Assembly: GCA_021769135.1 (NCBI GenBank)
Contig: JAETTM010000039.1
Location: 1-39,540, forward strand
DNA length: 39,540 nucleotides
Source of the DNA: Lachnospiraceae bacterium
GTDB lineage: Bacteria; Bacillota; Clostridia; Lachnospirales; Lachnospiraceae
Reading direction: 5' to 3'
The notes below the pieces were generated by a model. The model had not been told where the DNA came from and ran no database searches. It saw only the letters and a program-made list of their open reading frames with translations. Each line of letters begins with the position of its first letter. Positions within the stretch are counted from its first letter, which is position 1. This document shows, one piece after another, positions 1-7,956 of the stretch. A program made the translations under genes and the position numbers.

Positions 1-218
1 TTGGGGATAAAGTTGGGAATAAAAAAGGATTAAACTCAAGAAGACAAAGAATTATAACAGAAATGAGAGATAATCCTAATATTACTACCAGCGAATTGCA
101 TCAGATACTGGGGATTAGCGAAACGGCAGTAGAAAATAATCTGACATTTTTGAAAGAAAATGGATATGTAGAAAGAGTTGGTTCTAAAAAGACTGGTTAT
201 TGGAATGTGCTTGAATAA
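1..218 (+). CDS. C-terminal winged-helix domain of a truncated-by-window protein
   Basis: The open frame enters from the left edge (first whole codon at 3) and stops with TAA at 216-218. The visible 71 residues form a winged helix-turn-helix: a helix (SRRQRIITEMRDN), then NITTSELHQILGISETAVENN as helix-turn-helix, then a wing ending KKTGYWNVLE. This arrangement is typical of the C-terminus of AlbA_2/divergent-AAA ATP-binding proteins or of stand-alone MarR/ArsR-like regulators. The N-terminal part lies outside the window, so full function cannot be assigned. The DNA-binding call is from motif reading only. Confidence 0.6.
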   Translation, partial: GDKVGNKKGLNSRRQRIITEMRDNPNITTSELHQILGISETAVENNLTFLKENGYVERVGSKKTGYWNVLE

Positions 219-240
219 GCTGTTACAAATTATATAAAAA

Positions 241-492
241 TGAGATGAAGCATCTATCAGAATGCTTGCGCCTGTTGGATATTTGTCAGGTGCATTATTG
301 GCAGATTATATCTGTGAACCATTTATGCAAAAAAATGATAAGGTGCAGCAGCTTTTATCTGTGTTTGTTGGTCAGGGAAAGGGTTCTGGTATTGGATTAA
401 TATTTGTTGCGGCGGGGCTCACTGGCATTCTCTTTCTTGTAGTTTTAAGTCAAAATAGAAAAATAAAGGAATTGGATGAGGTTGAAATATAG
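241..492 (+). pseudogene. MFS efflux transporter, C-terminal remnant
   Basis: The frame is open from a stop at 241-243 and its first ATG is at 262; it gives 76 residues ending at 492. Two hydrophobic stretches are visible: about 3-20 (PVGYLSGALLAD) and about 42-63 (GIGLIFVAAGLTGILFLVVL), followed by a short charged tail. This matches the last two membrane helices of a twelve-helix major facilitator exporter of the MefA/macrolide-efflux type, which is normally about 400 residues. There is no convincing ribosome binding site and the first ten helices are absent, so it is read as a deletion remnant. Family assignment is by resemblance and is moderately certain; loss of function is more certain. 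Confidence 0.55.
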
Positions 493-667
493 ATAGAATA
501 GTATTCGCTTATGCAGAACAGGTGGTAAGAAAAAACTACAAGCTTTCAACGGGATATGAAGATGGAATTCATTGGTTGCATTTTAGGAAACGATAACTTT
601 AACTGACCTACTATTCAGGAAGAAGAGTAGAGAACATATAAAAATGGAATTTGCGGGAGGTACTTAA

Positions 668-1099
668 ATGAATAAAATAACTTGTATATGTTTGGGCGTA
701 AGAAGTATGGAGAAAGCAATAAAGTTTTACCGGGATGGTTTAGGTTATAAAACGGATTGCCAGGAAGACAATCCATATGTATGCTTTTTCGATACGTCGG
801 GAACAAAATTTGAATTGTTTCCTTTGGAGTTGTTAGCAAAAGATATAAATGGGGATAATCCACCACAGATTGGAAACGGATTTGGTGGTATTACATTAAC
901 ATATAACGTGGAACATAAGGATGACGTTGATAAGATCATTGAATTGGTTCGAACTGCAGGAGGAACGATTGTAAAAGAACCACAGGATGTATTTTGGGGA
1001 GGCTATCACGCATACTTTAAAAATCTGGATGGATATTACTGGGAAGTTGCATGGGGACCTGATTTTAAATACGATGAAAAAGGTATGCTGCAATTTTAA
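668..1099 (+). CDS. VOC-family (glyoxalase/bleomycin-resistance fold) protein
   Basis: A 143-residue protein with the length and pattern of a single VOC module: two beta-alpha-beta-beta-beta halves. Visible landmarks are the N-terminal strand KITCICLGVRSMEKAIKFYRDGLGY, the acidic residue in GTKFELF (E49), and the second-half strand GYYWEVAWGPD (E126), positions where VOC enzymes carry metal ligands. GGGAGG upstream of the ATG at 668 supports the start. Such proteins are lyases, dioxygenases or antibiotic-sequestering proteins; substrate cannot be told from sequence. It stands alone, with about 175 bases of gene-free sequence before it and the exporter leader after it. Confidence 0.8.
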   Translation: MNKITCICLGVRSMEKAIKFYRDGLGYKTDCQEDNPYVCFFDTSGTKFELFPLELLAKDINGDNPPQIGNGFGGITLTYNVEHKDDVDKIIELVRTAGGTIVKEPQDVFWGGYHAYFKNLDGYYWEVAWGPDFKYDEKGMLQF

Positions 1100-1245
1100 T
1101 TTCCAGTTTAAAAAATATATCCTGAAAAAAATATTATTGACATTGGGATAGTTATAAGCTAACATAAAGTTATATTTTAAGAAAGAGCAGGTATGTGGAT
1201 GTTAATTGTTTCTGTAATGACAAAGAACAACTAAATTTTATAAGA

Positions 1246-1305
1246 GGGTAAGCACTGAATATAGTGTTTTATTTGTGTTACCCTTTTCAGCATCATTGAA
1301 TGCTG
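1246..1305 (+). other. Two adjacent hairpins downstream of the VOC gene
   Basis: GGGTAA at 1246-1251 pairs with TTACCC at 1278-1283, followed by TTTT, and may end VOC-gene transcripts. Immediately after it CAGCAT (1288-1293) pairs with ATGCTG (1300-1305). Weak to moderate as a terminator. The rest of 1100-1350 holds nothing recognisable. Confidence 0.4.
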
Positions 1306-1355
1306 GTTGTTTCTGCCTTACAGAATACTGCATACACCGGGAATAATTGTCTTAT

Positions 1356-1361
1356 TATAAT
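1356..1361 (+). promoter_or_regulatory. Candidate -10 box for the exporter leader
   Basis: A perfect TATAAT at 1356-1361 lies about 20 bases before the leader-peptide start. No good -35 is visible at 17 bases, so this is a partial promoter call supported mainly by its position. Confidence 0.4.
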
Positions 1362-1382
1362 GGATAAGAAAGCGGAGAAAGT

Positions 1383-1412
1383 ATGACTGTGATGGTCATG
1401 CTTTTTTATTGA
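1383..1412 (+). CDS. Nine-codon leader peptide (MTVMVMLFY)
   Basis: ATG at 1383 is preceded by GGAG (1374-1377) at a five-base spacing and reads M-T-V-M-V-M-L-F-Y, then TGA at 1410-1412. The coding bases also form a hairpin (AGTATGAC with GTCATGCT) running into a T-rich tract. Two intrinsic terminators follow before the ABC exporter gene. Short peptides placed like this control antibiotic-resistance and efflux genes by ribosome stalling or ribosome-coupled antitermination (known for tet(M), erm and ABC-F genes). That this one does so is inference. Confidence 0.5.
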   Translation: MTVMVMLFY

Positions 1413-1439
1413 GCAAACCGTGAAATGGACTGGGTTTTT

Positions 1440-1483
1440 CAGAACATTGCTGATTTCCTTTTATGGGGAGGTTCTGCTTTTTT
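1440..1483 (+). terminator. Intrinsic terminator 1 of the exporter leader
   Basis: CAGAAC (1440-1445) pairs with GTTCTG (1471-1476) and is followed by C and six T (1478-1483). It lies between the leader peptide and the ABC ATPase gene, so it would stop transcripts in the leader unless relieved. Confidence 0.55.
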
Positions 1484-1506
1484 ACATTATCTTAAGATTA
1501 TGAATC

Positions 1507-1548
1507 AGTGGTTTCAGTCTATGTATGATAGGCAGAAACCACTTTTTT
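1507..1548 (+). terminator. Intrinsic terminator 2 of the exporter leader
   Basis: AGTGGTTTC (1507-1515) pairs perfectly with GAAACCACT (1535-1543), with an inner CTA/TAG pairing, and runs straight into a T tract (1543-1548). This strong terminator lies only 49 bases before the ATG of the ABC ATPase, so the exporter should need read-through to be expressed. Confidence 0.7.
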
Positions 1549-1596
1549 ATGCTTTTCATTGTTCGATGAACAATATTTAAACTGGAGGTTTTGAAG

Positions 1597-2568
1597 ATGA
1601 AAATTATTGAGACAGAAAATTTAACGAAAAAGTATAAGCGGTACAAAAAGCAGGAGGGCCTGGCCGGAAGTATTAAGGGCCTGTTTCACAGGGAATATGA
1701 AGAAAAAATTGCGGTAGATGATTTTGATATTCATGTAAATGAGGGAGAGTTTGTAGGTCTGATCGGGGCGAACGGAGCAGGTAAAACGACACTGGTGAAG
1801 ATGCTGACTGGTATTATTGCACCAACAAGCGGCAAGATACAGGTGATGGGATTTTATCCGAATAAACTGGAGAAGGCATTTAAGCAGCAATATGCTGTAG
1901 TTATGGGGCAAAAGAGCCAGTTGTTTTTTGAACTGACAACAGAGGATACATTGAGATTATTTAAAGAAATATATTGTATCCCGGAAGATGAGTATAAAAG
2001 GAATAAGAACTTTTTTGTGGATTTGTTCCAGGTACAGGAACTTATGAATGTACAGGTAAGAACCTTATCCCTGGGAGAACGGATGAAAATGGAACTGATT
2101 GCTGCGCTGCTTCACAATCCGAAAATATTGTTTCTGGATGAACCGACCATTGGACTGGATGCTGTGGCAAGTAAGCAGATTCGGACTTTCCTAAAAGATG
2201 TGAATGAATCAAGAGGAACCACCATTCTGCTTACTTCGCATTATATGGAGGATATTAAGGTATTGTGTAAACGCTCCATTGTAGTGAATCACGGCAGAAA
2301 AATATATGATGGTGATACGGATATGCTATTTGAAAATTATCAAAAGAGTAAGAAAATGACGATATACTTTGAACACAGTGTAGAGTCTGATGTGCCGGAA
2401 TATTGTTGGGTATTGGAAAAAACGGATGACAAGCTGGTGCTTGAAATACCAAAACAAAATGCGGAAAAAGTCCTGGAATCTTATATCGGTCATTATCCGA
2501 TTCGGGATATTGGAATTGAGGAAGAAGAAATAGGTTCTGTCGTAGAGCGTATCTATAAGGGGGTGTAG
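1597..2568 (+). CDS. ABC-2 exporter ATPase subunit
   Basis: A 323-residue ATP-binding subunit that powers export of an unknown, probably hydrophobic or toxic, compound at the cytoplasmic membrane. Walker A is GANGAGKT (about 57-64), the signature is LSLGE, Walker B is ILFLDEPTIGLD and the switch His is in LLTSHYMED. The long N-terminal segment before Walker A (KKYKRYKKQEGLAGSIKGLF) is typical of the ATPases of the viologen/daunorubicin-type ABC-2 family. ATG 1597 is preferred over TTG 1591 because GGAGG at 1584-1588 is eight bases from the former and only two from the latter. It leads a three-gene operon with two permeases and is probably controlled by the leader hairpins upstream. Confidence 0.88.
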   Translation: MKIIETENLTKKYKRYKKQEGLAGSIKGLFHREYEEKIAVDDFDIHVNEGEFVGLIGANGAGKTTLVKMLTGIIAPTSGKIQVMGFYPNKLEKAFKQQYAVVMGQKSQLFFELTTEDTLRLFKEIYCIPEDEYKRNKNFFVDLFQVQELMNVQVRTLSLGERMKMELIAALLHNPKILFLDEPTIGLDAVASKQIRTFLKDVNESRGTTILLTSHYMEDIKVLCKRSIVVNHGRKIYDGDTDMLFENYQKSKKMTIYFEHSVESDVPEYCWVLEKTDDKLVLEIPKQNAEKVLESYIGHYPIRDIGIEEEEIGSVVERIYKGV

Positions 2569-2571
2569 GAC

Positions 2572-3366
2572 GTGAAGAAATATTTAGAAATTGCCAAAGC
2601 ATACATGAAAGCACAGCTAATCTGGAGGTCGGATACATTTGTAGATGTGATTCTGGCGGTGTCAAAGATACTGTTTGCATGGATCTTATGGAGTATTCTG
2701 TTTGAGGGAAAAAAGCAGATAGCGGGCCTGGGATTTCAGACCATGATTTCTTACTATATTATAAGCTCCTATTTATTCCAGTTGGAAAAATCTGCTGAGA
2801 TCAGCCAGCAGATGACCGGTATGCTGAGAAATGGTACTTTTTCAAAATATATGGTGATACCGGTACAGACACAGGGGTATTTTGTGGCGATGGAAGCAGG
2901 GAAGATTGCATTTTCTGCGGGCATTGTTTTTTTAGCAACGTTTCTGTGGTTTTATTTGTTCCGGATTCCATTTGTGCATACAGCCAATATAAAGATTCTG
3001 TTATGCGGAATCATCATGGTTGTTTTAGGACTGTTTTTTATGGCGCTGCTCAATTACTTTCTTGGGATTTTGACCTTGAAATTTGAGGAGATCAACATCT
3101 TTCTCATGATAAAAGATAACCTTTCCGCATTTGTGACCGGGGCGGTGATTCCGCTTGCACTTTTACCGGAATGGATGATAGCAGGCATGAGATTTTTGCC
3201 TTTCTATTATGTCACATATCTTCCGAGTATGCTGTTTATAGGGAAATGTGAGGAGGAGGCAATCACAGGCTTAATCGTCTTAAGTGTGTGGTGCATTGCC
3301 TTTCTTGTTTTAAATCTTGTAACTTATGAACATGATCGAATTAAGTATGATGGAGCAGGAATATGA
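2572..3366 (+). CDS. ABC-2 exporter permease, first subunit
   Basis: A 264-residue integral membrane protein with about six hydrophobic segments, starting at GTG 2572 three bases after the ATPase stop. The pattern (amphipathic N-terminus KKYLEIAKAYMKAQL, then membrane helices, and a conserved late segment DNLSAFVTGAVIPLALLPEW) fits the ABC-2 permease of the viologen-exporter type, where the pore is made of two different permeases. Its stop overlaps the start of the next gene in an ATGA arrangement, implying coupled translation. Substrate unknown. Confidence 0.83.
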   Translation: MKKYLEIAKAYMKAQLIWRSDTFVDVILAVSKILFAWILWSILFEGKKQIAGLGFQTMISYYIISSYLFQLEKSAEISQQMTGMLRNGTFSKYMVIPVQTQGYFVAMEAGKIAFSAGIVFLATFLWFYLFRIPFVHTANIKILLCGIIMVVLGLFFMALLNYFLGILTLKFEEINIFLMIKDNLSAFVTGAVIPLALLPEWMIAGMRFLPFYYVTYLPSMLFIGKCEEEAITGLIVLSVWCIAFLVLNLVTYEHDRIKYDGAGI

Positions 3367-4154
3367 AAAATAATTTAAAATTTATATCAGAACTAATCAA
3401 ATTCAGATTATCCCATATCATGACATTCCGGCTGGGATTCTTTGCACCGTTTTTCATTAATACCAGCTATTTTCTGGTTCAGCTTTTCGCTTTCGAGGCA
3501 ATTTACGGACATGTGGACAGTATCCGAGGATGGGGGCATGGGGAAATCCTTATTTTTATTGGAACATTTTCTCTGATTGATGCCATGAACATGACCATTT
3601 GCTTTTTTGGGGTGATATCCATACCAGAGAAAATACAAACAGGAGAATTGGATTTATATCTGACCCAACCAGTGAATCCATTATTAAGGATTACCTTTGA
3701 AAAAGTAGATCCGGGCGCCATACCACTTCTGATATTCAGTGCCTATATCGTTGTATATGGGGTGAGAGAAAGTGGCGTGAATCTTTCGTATGCGAATATC
3801 ATTGGATATTTGTTTTTAGTTTTGCTAATGACCATACTGTACTACGATATGGAACTTCTGATACGGTGTTTTGCCTTCTTTGTGTTCTCAGTAGACAACC
3901 TGATGAAAATAGAGAATACGGCTGTGGATTTGTGTCTGAAAATACCGGGGATCGCTTTTTATGGAATCTATAAGTTTATTTTTTATTGTGTATTACCGTA
4001 CGGAATAATTGCAACGCTGCCAACGCAGGCAGTGATAGGGGCATTGTCGGCAAAAGGATTCCTTTTCGGGGTGGTAATCGTGTGCATTTTTACTTTTCTT
4101 GCGTTATCTTTTTGGGCATATGGAGTACACAGATATGAAAGTGCAAGTAGTTAG
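3363..4154 (+). CDS. ABC-2 exporter permease, second subunit
   Basis: A 263-residue membrane protein with about six hydrophobic helices, overlapping the previous gene by four bases (ATGA). The motif IPEKIQTGELDLYLTQPVNP after the second helix is the usual ABC-2 coupling-helix segment, in which a loop ends in L-x-x-P-x-N/S-P. With the ATPase and the first permease it should form a heteromeric exporter. No terminator is evident after the stop. The following 243 bases carry nothing recognisable. Confidence 0.83.
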   Translation: MKNNLKFISELIKFRLSHIMTFRLGFFAPFFINTSYFLVQLFAFEAIYGHVDSIRGWGHGEILIFIGTFSLIDAMNMTICFFGVISIPEKIQTGELDLYLTQPVNPLLRITFEKVDPGAIPLLIFSAYIVVYGVRESGVNLSYANIIGYLFLVLLMTILYYDMELLIRCFAFFVFSVDNLMKIENTAVDLCLKIPGIAFYGIYKFIFYCVLPYGIIATLPTQAVIGALSAKGFLFGVVIVCIFTFLALSFWAYGVHRYESASS

Positions 4155-4397
4155 AGTCTTGACTTGTATGGTGTGTTATGAATAATGTCATGTTTTGACT
4201 GAATCCTAGAATTGGTTTCAAAAAGAGACTAAAAGATATTATATTGGAATGCTTGAATTAAAAGGGGAGAATAACAATAAGATTGATAATGATTGAAAAT
4301 ATGAGATGCTTTTTGGGAATACTCTTTATACATGGTAGATTATGGAAAGTGGGATTGCATCGTAACAGATTGATCCAATGGCAGATTGCATTAGTAC

Positions 4398-4646
4398 ATG
4401 AGAAAGGATATAGGTAGGCATGAATGGTATAGCCTGCTACATGAGTTTGTAGGGGCGTTGGTTATTGACCGTGGGAATGGGATAGCGGTAGATACCTTGT
4501 ATATGGAATTGGTCGAGTTGTTCCCTTGGATATTTTCAGAGGATACGGCAGCAGTACAAGACCAATTAGAAAAGATATTGGATACATACAGGCAGGCAAG
4601 GAGGGAAAGGCGGATTGCAAAAGGTAGAAATGACAAAGGAGGATAG
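4398..4646 (+). CDS. Hypothetical protein at the left prophage edge
   Basis: 82 residues, rich in acidic and aromatic residues, ending with a basic stretch (RQARRERRIAKGR). I do not recognise a family. No Shine-Dalgarno is seen before ATG 4398 and there is a stop one codon upstream, so the protein may be the remaining part of a longer gene cut at the left end of the prophage remnant. It overlaps the next frame by 17 bases, as phage genes often do. The reading frame is clean, but whether it is expressed is unknown. Confidence 0.4.
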   Translation: MRKDIGRHEWYSLLHEFVGALVIDRGNGIAVDTLYMELVELFPWIFSEDTAAVQDQLEKILDTYRQARRERRIAKGRNDKGG

Positions 4647-4935
4647 GGGGTATTTCAAGAACGGAGTAAAAACCCTATGCGGTACGGAATTGATTCTTGC
4701 AACCAAGGTTATCAATGACCCGGACATAAAAAAGATGTTTACGCAAGGTGACCTTGATTTTATGAATAAGGAGTTAGGCAGGCGGGCAGGGGCGATATTT
4801 GCAGGGATACTAAGAGGGTTTAAGAAAAAGGACTTTGGGGCGGTTGGTTGCGGAGGAATTGCATATATCCGCATGGGAAGCAGAAAAGAACATCATATAT
4901 GCGAATATAGACAGCTTATCGGAAACATGGCTTGA
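4630..4935 (+). CDS. Hypothetical protein, apparently fused out of frame into tail protein I
   Basis: The frame from ATG 4630 (MTKEDRGYFKNG) gives 101 residues. The first 60 or so look like a real protein (helical, with RRAGAIFAGILRG), but the last 35 or so are read from DNA that encodes tail protein I in another frame. The natural sequence therefore seems to end near 4811-4835. I recognise no family. It is likely a gene fragment joined to the tail gene by deletion, or a frameshifted upstream part. Confidence 0.35.
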   Translation: MTKEDRGYFKNGVKTLCGTELILATKVINDPDIKKMFTQGDLDFMNKELGRRAGAIFAGILRGFKKKDFGAVGCGGIAYIRMGSRKEHHICEYRQLIGNMA

Positions 4936-5974
4936 CGTATTAGCCTATGATTTGCATGTGGATTGGTACGATTACGACTACCCGATAGAAGCAAAAAGGG
5001 CAATCATAAAGGACAGCGTAAGGGTACACCAAAAATTAGGAACTAAGGCAGCGGTAGAAAGGGCGTTAGGAGGGATACACCCACAGAGCGAAATTGAGGA
5101 ATGGTTTTCATACAACGGAAAGCCGTATTGTTTCCGTATAGTGCTTGATACCACAAATTCAAGGGTTGCAGCAGACTATGACGAGATTGTAAAGACGGTT
5201 GACATATACAAGCGTCTTACGGCTCATTTGGACGGATTATATTACCAATGCTCTATTTGCGTGGTAGTCATGCCACGCACGGAGTATTTTTTATTTTCTA
5301 CGCCTATGACAGGGCAGTTAAGGGCAGGCACAGAGCCGTACAGAAACACGGAGGGGGCGGTAGAAAATGCGGTTATCAGCATAAACGCAAGGGCAGCAGG
5401 GTATATAGCCGAAGCCGTGAGGACCGGAACGAAGCCGGACAGAAATATAGTGTTTTCTACGCAGGATAGCGGGATTGTGACCGATTCGGACACGAAAGGT
5501 TATCCGTTTATAAGTAATCAGACAGGGAAAGCCAAAGCAGGCACGACCCCTTACATAGATACCGTAGGCGGTGCAGGGAGTGAGGGAGTGACGGCAACGG
5601 CAGCAGGGCAGGGATATAAATTCTATTCCGATTTGGCAGGCACAAAGCCGGACAGAAATATTTTGTTTGATTCCGTGGACGTGCAGGCAGTAGGGGAAAC
5701 GGATTTAGAAGCCTATGTATTTGAAAATGCCTTTACAGGCACGAAGCCGAAAAGAAATATTGCATTTTCCGGGCAGACGGCAGAGGTTATAGCGGATTCC
5801 GATACCGAGGGGTACGGATACACAGCGCCGACAACGGGAAATGCAACCGCAGGCACAAAGCCGGACAGGGCCGTAGAAACGGCACAGGAGGTAAAGGGCA
5901 TAGCACAGACGGCAGACACCGACAGTTACCAATACGAGGTCAAGCGTTGCGGTGCTAATCGGTTAAGCAAATAA
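4835..5974 (+). CDS. Phage tail protein I (gpI-like), N-terminus probably lost, repeat-rich C-terminus
   Basis: Baseplate/tail protein I family: residues about 10-100 (WEAEKNIIYANIDSLSETW, then LDVLAYDLHVDWYDYDYPIE) are the diagnostic core. Homology-like sequence continues upstream in frame only to a stop at 4811-4813 (EGLRKRTLGRLVAEEL). The best available start is TTG 4835 with a poor ribosome site, so about 10-20 N-terminal residues seem to be missing. The C-terminal half carries six degenerate repeats built around AGT-K/E-P-D/Y-R-N and a Y-x-F motif. This extension is longer than in the classic P2 protein and may be a receptor-contact or fibre-linking part. It is followed closely by other tail genes. 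Confidence 0.75.
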   Translation: MGRLVAEELHISAWEAEKNIIYANIDSLSETWLDVLAYDLHVDWYDYDYPIEAKRAIIKDSVRVHQKLGTKAAVERALGGIHPQSEIEEWFSYNGKPYCFRIVLDTTNSRVAADYDEIVKTVDIYKRLTAHLDGLYYQCSICVVVMPRTEYFLFSTPMTGQLRAGTEPYRNTEGAVENAVISINARAAGYIAEAVRTGTKPDRNIVFSTQDSGIVTDSDTKGYPFISNQTGKAKAGTTPYIDTVGGAGSEGVTATAAGQGYKFYSDLAGTKPDRNILFDSVDVQAVGETDLEAYVFENAFTGTKPKRNIAFSGQTAEVIADSDTEGYGYTAPTTGNATAGTKPDRAVETAQEVKGIAQTADTDSYQYEVKRCGANRLSK

Positions 5975-5994
5975 ATGTAAAGGAGATTAAGGAA

Positions 5995-6300
5995 ATGCTT
6001 ACAGAAAGAGCCTTTGAGAGTTTCAAGAAATTCATTGAAACAAACATTGCATACGCAAAGGTCGAGTATGAGGGTGTGCTGCATAAAGCGGAGATTGTCA
6101 GCCGGGAACGCTTGCCGGACGGCAGGGTAGCACTAAGCATACCGATTACGCCGGAGGTATCGGGGGCCACCACGATAACCAAGATTCAGTTGTACGATAT
6201 TGGTAATAAGTTGTGGGCGGAGAAAACCGAAGCAATCAAGTTAAAAGGGGTGCAGCAGGGCGTACTGTACCGCTTTAGTTTCAACTTTAAGGAGGAATAG
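5995..6300 (+). CDS. Small phage tail-module protein
   Basis: 101 residues starting after AAGGAG (about 5979-5984). It is predominantly beta-strand in pattern (KVEYEGVLHKAEIVSRERL, RVALSIPITPEVSGATTITKIQLYD). Short proteins like this are found between tail protein I and the tail-fibre genes in clostridial myophages. Precise role unknown. The next gene starts five bases after its stop. Confidence 0.6.
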   Translation: MLTERAFESFKKFIETNIAYAKVEYEGVLHKAEIVSRERLPDGRVALSIPITPEVSGATTITKIQLYDIGNKLWAEKTEAIKLKGVQQGVLYRFSFNFKEE

Positions 6301-6305
6301 CGGAA

Positions 6306-6374
6306 ATGGGATTATTCAAGATTTGGAAAGACCATGTAACGCAGTTTAGCAAAACGTCTTTTACAATGGTATAA
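6306..6374 (+). pseudogene. Tail gene, 5' part, interrupted by the integrated element
   Basis: ATG 6306 follows GGAGGAATAGCGGAA and encodes MGLFKIWKDHVTQFSK, the usual start of a small clostridial phage tail protein. After codon 15 the frame runs into element DNA and stops at 6372-6374. The rest of the gene resumes at 13197. Joining 6306-6350 to 13197-13655 gives an uninterrupted 167-residue protein. Confidence 0.75.
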
Positions 6375-6375
6375 T
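6336..6375. other. attL of the element
   Basis: Target half-site GTAACG with flanking tail-gene codons, the shared core CAAA at 6350-6353, then the element arm ACAATGGTATAAT at 6363-6375. Boundaries are inferred by comparison with attR; the exact crossover bases within the core are not determined. Confidence 0.7.
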
Positions 6376-6390
6376 GCAAAGCAAAAATTT

Positions 6391-7872
6391 TTAGATTTTC
6401 CAGTGTATAATGCGCTCGGTACTGGTAGCCTCGATTTTGGAAATCAGCGTATCCACCACACGCCGCTTGTCGTCAAAACTAACCTCGTCCCAGTTTTTGA
6501 GATAGTCGGAAATGCTGTCAAGCTGAGAGGTTGAAACAGAATTAGCGGTGAGGTCGGCCACCAGCTTTAACTGCTTTTGACGTTCTGCATCCAATTCTTC
6601 AATGCGGTTATTGGCGTATTGCAACAAGAGAGGGTTTGCCCCGGTCAGCGTGTCAATCAGCTTTTCAATCTCGCTTTCGATTTTGGCGAGTTTGGCGCGG
6701 GCGGCGGTCAGCTTTGGATTATAGCTTTCCGCCTTGCCGCCCCTCAGCGTCTGAAATTCCCGCATTTTCTTTACCATTTCATCATACACCGATTTTTCCA
6801 GTTCCTGCCGTGTCAGCGTTCCGGGCCCCGGACAGCTTTTGTTTTCCATGCGCTGTTTACACCTCATGTACGTTACCCCGTTTGCGGCGTTCAGACTCAC
6901 TAAAGCATATCCGCAACACCCACACTTGATTTTCCCGGCCAGCCATGTATTATGGCATTTCCGGCCATTCTGAAACGTGGTATTTTGGGATAGCTTATGC
7001 TGGACGTTCAGCCAGAGCGCCGAGGGAATACGGCCCTTGTGGGGAGCGATAACAAGAATATTTTCCTCCCCCTCCCGGCCCTGGTATAAATAACAGCTAT
7101 AATCGCCCGTGAACAGTTCCGGGGGGCTTTCGATTTTTGCGCCCTGGGCTTTGAAGTGTTCGTAAATATCCATATCAGCCTGGACGTAAACCGGGTTCCG
7201 CAGGAGCTGCGCCAAAAATCCCCGTTTCAGCGTTTTCCCGTACACTTGAATTTCATTCTCGGTGAAATACCGGGTAATATCGCCGTAGGAAGTTTCGGGC
7301 TCCGCATACATTTCATACATCAATTCGGCGTATTCCATCTCGGCGGTTTCAATCAGCCGTTTTGTTTTGATACCGTCCATCACAATGGGCTCCGTATCAA
7401 AACCGTATGGAGCGCGGCCCCGCATATAGTAGCCCTTGGCACACCGGGAATAAAAGGCGTCCGTCACACGCATCTGGATGCTTTCCCGTTCAAGTTGGGC
7501 GAACACGATGCAGATATTGAGCATCGCCCGGCCCATCGGGGTTGACGTATCAAATTTTTCGGTGCAGGAAACAAACTCCACGTTGTACTGTTTGAACAGC
7601 TCCATCAGCTTTGCGAAGTCCACAATGGAGCGGCTGATCCTGTCCAGACGGTAGACAATCACCCGCCGGATAAGCCCGGTTTGAATGTCTTTCAAAAGCC
7701 GTTGGAAATCGGGCCGTTCAATGTTTTTGCCGGAGTACCCTTTATCCTTGTATTCTTTCGCCTCACCGCCCTTTAGTTCGTAGCGGCAAAATTCAAATTG
7801 ACTTTCAATGCTGATGCTGTCCTTTTTGTCAATCGATTGCCGCCCATAAATTGCATCTATTCTATTATCCAT
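6391..7872 (-). CDS. Large serine recombinase (site-specific integrase)
   Basis: 493 residues. Integrates and excises the element by serine-mediated strand exchange. The N-terminal resolvase domain (about 1-150) has the catalytic serine in YGRQS (S13) and the arginine-rich segment VIVYRLDRISRS. Then come a recombinase domain (about 170-270), a zinc ribbon (CGCC near 340 paired with two later cysteines in MRCKQ and KSCPG) and a C-terminal coiled coil (about 400-460). The start at 7872 (MDNRIDAIYG) is chosen because AAGGGAG lies seven bases upstream; the longer frame has no such site. It lies 17-40 bases from the left attachment site, as expected. Confidence 0.92.
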   Translation of the reverse strand: MDNRIDAIYGRQSIDKKDSISIESQFEFCRYELKGGEAKEYKDKGYSGKNIERPDFQRLLKDIQTGLIRRVIVYRLDRISRSIVDFAKLMELFKQYNVEFVSCTEKFDTSTPMGRAMLNICIVFAQLERESIQMRVTDAFYSRCAKGYYMRGRAPYGFDTEPIVMDGIKTKRLIETAEMEYAELMYEMYAEPETSYGDITRYFTENEIQVYGKTLKRGFLAQLLRNPVYVQADMDIYEHFKAQGAKIESPPELFTGDYSCYLYQGREGEENILVIAPHKGRIPSALWLNVQHKLSQNTTFQNGRKCHNTWLAGKIKCGCCGYALVSLNAANGVTYMRCKQRMENKSCPGPGTLTRQELEKSVYDEMVKKMREFQTLRGGKAESYNPKLTAARAKLAKIESEIEKLIDTLTGANPLLLQYANNRIEELDAERQKQLKLVADLTANSVSTSQLDSISDYLKNWDEVSFDDKRRVVDTLISKIEATSTERIIHWKI

Positions 7873-7914
7873 AATTAGCTCCCTTCCGTTAAACGGGAGC
7901 CAACCTACAATTAT

Positions 7915-7943
7915 ATTATACCTCGGGCGGCCCCATATCACAA
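7915..7943 (-). promoter_or_regulatory. Recombinase promoter
   Basis: On the minus strand TTGTGA (7938-7943), a 17-base spacer and TATAAT (7915-7920) stand about 45 bases before the recombinase start. This implies that the recombinase can be transcribed apart from the small gene upstream. Confidence 0.65.
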
Positions 7944-7956
7944 GGATGTTAATGGG

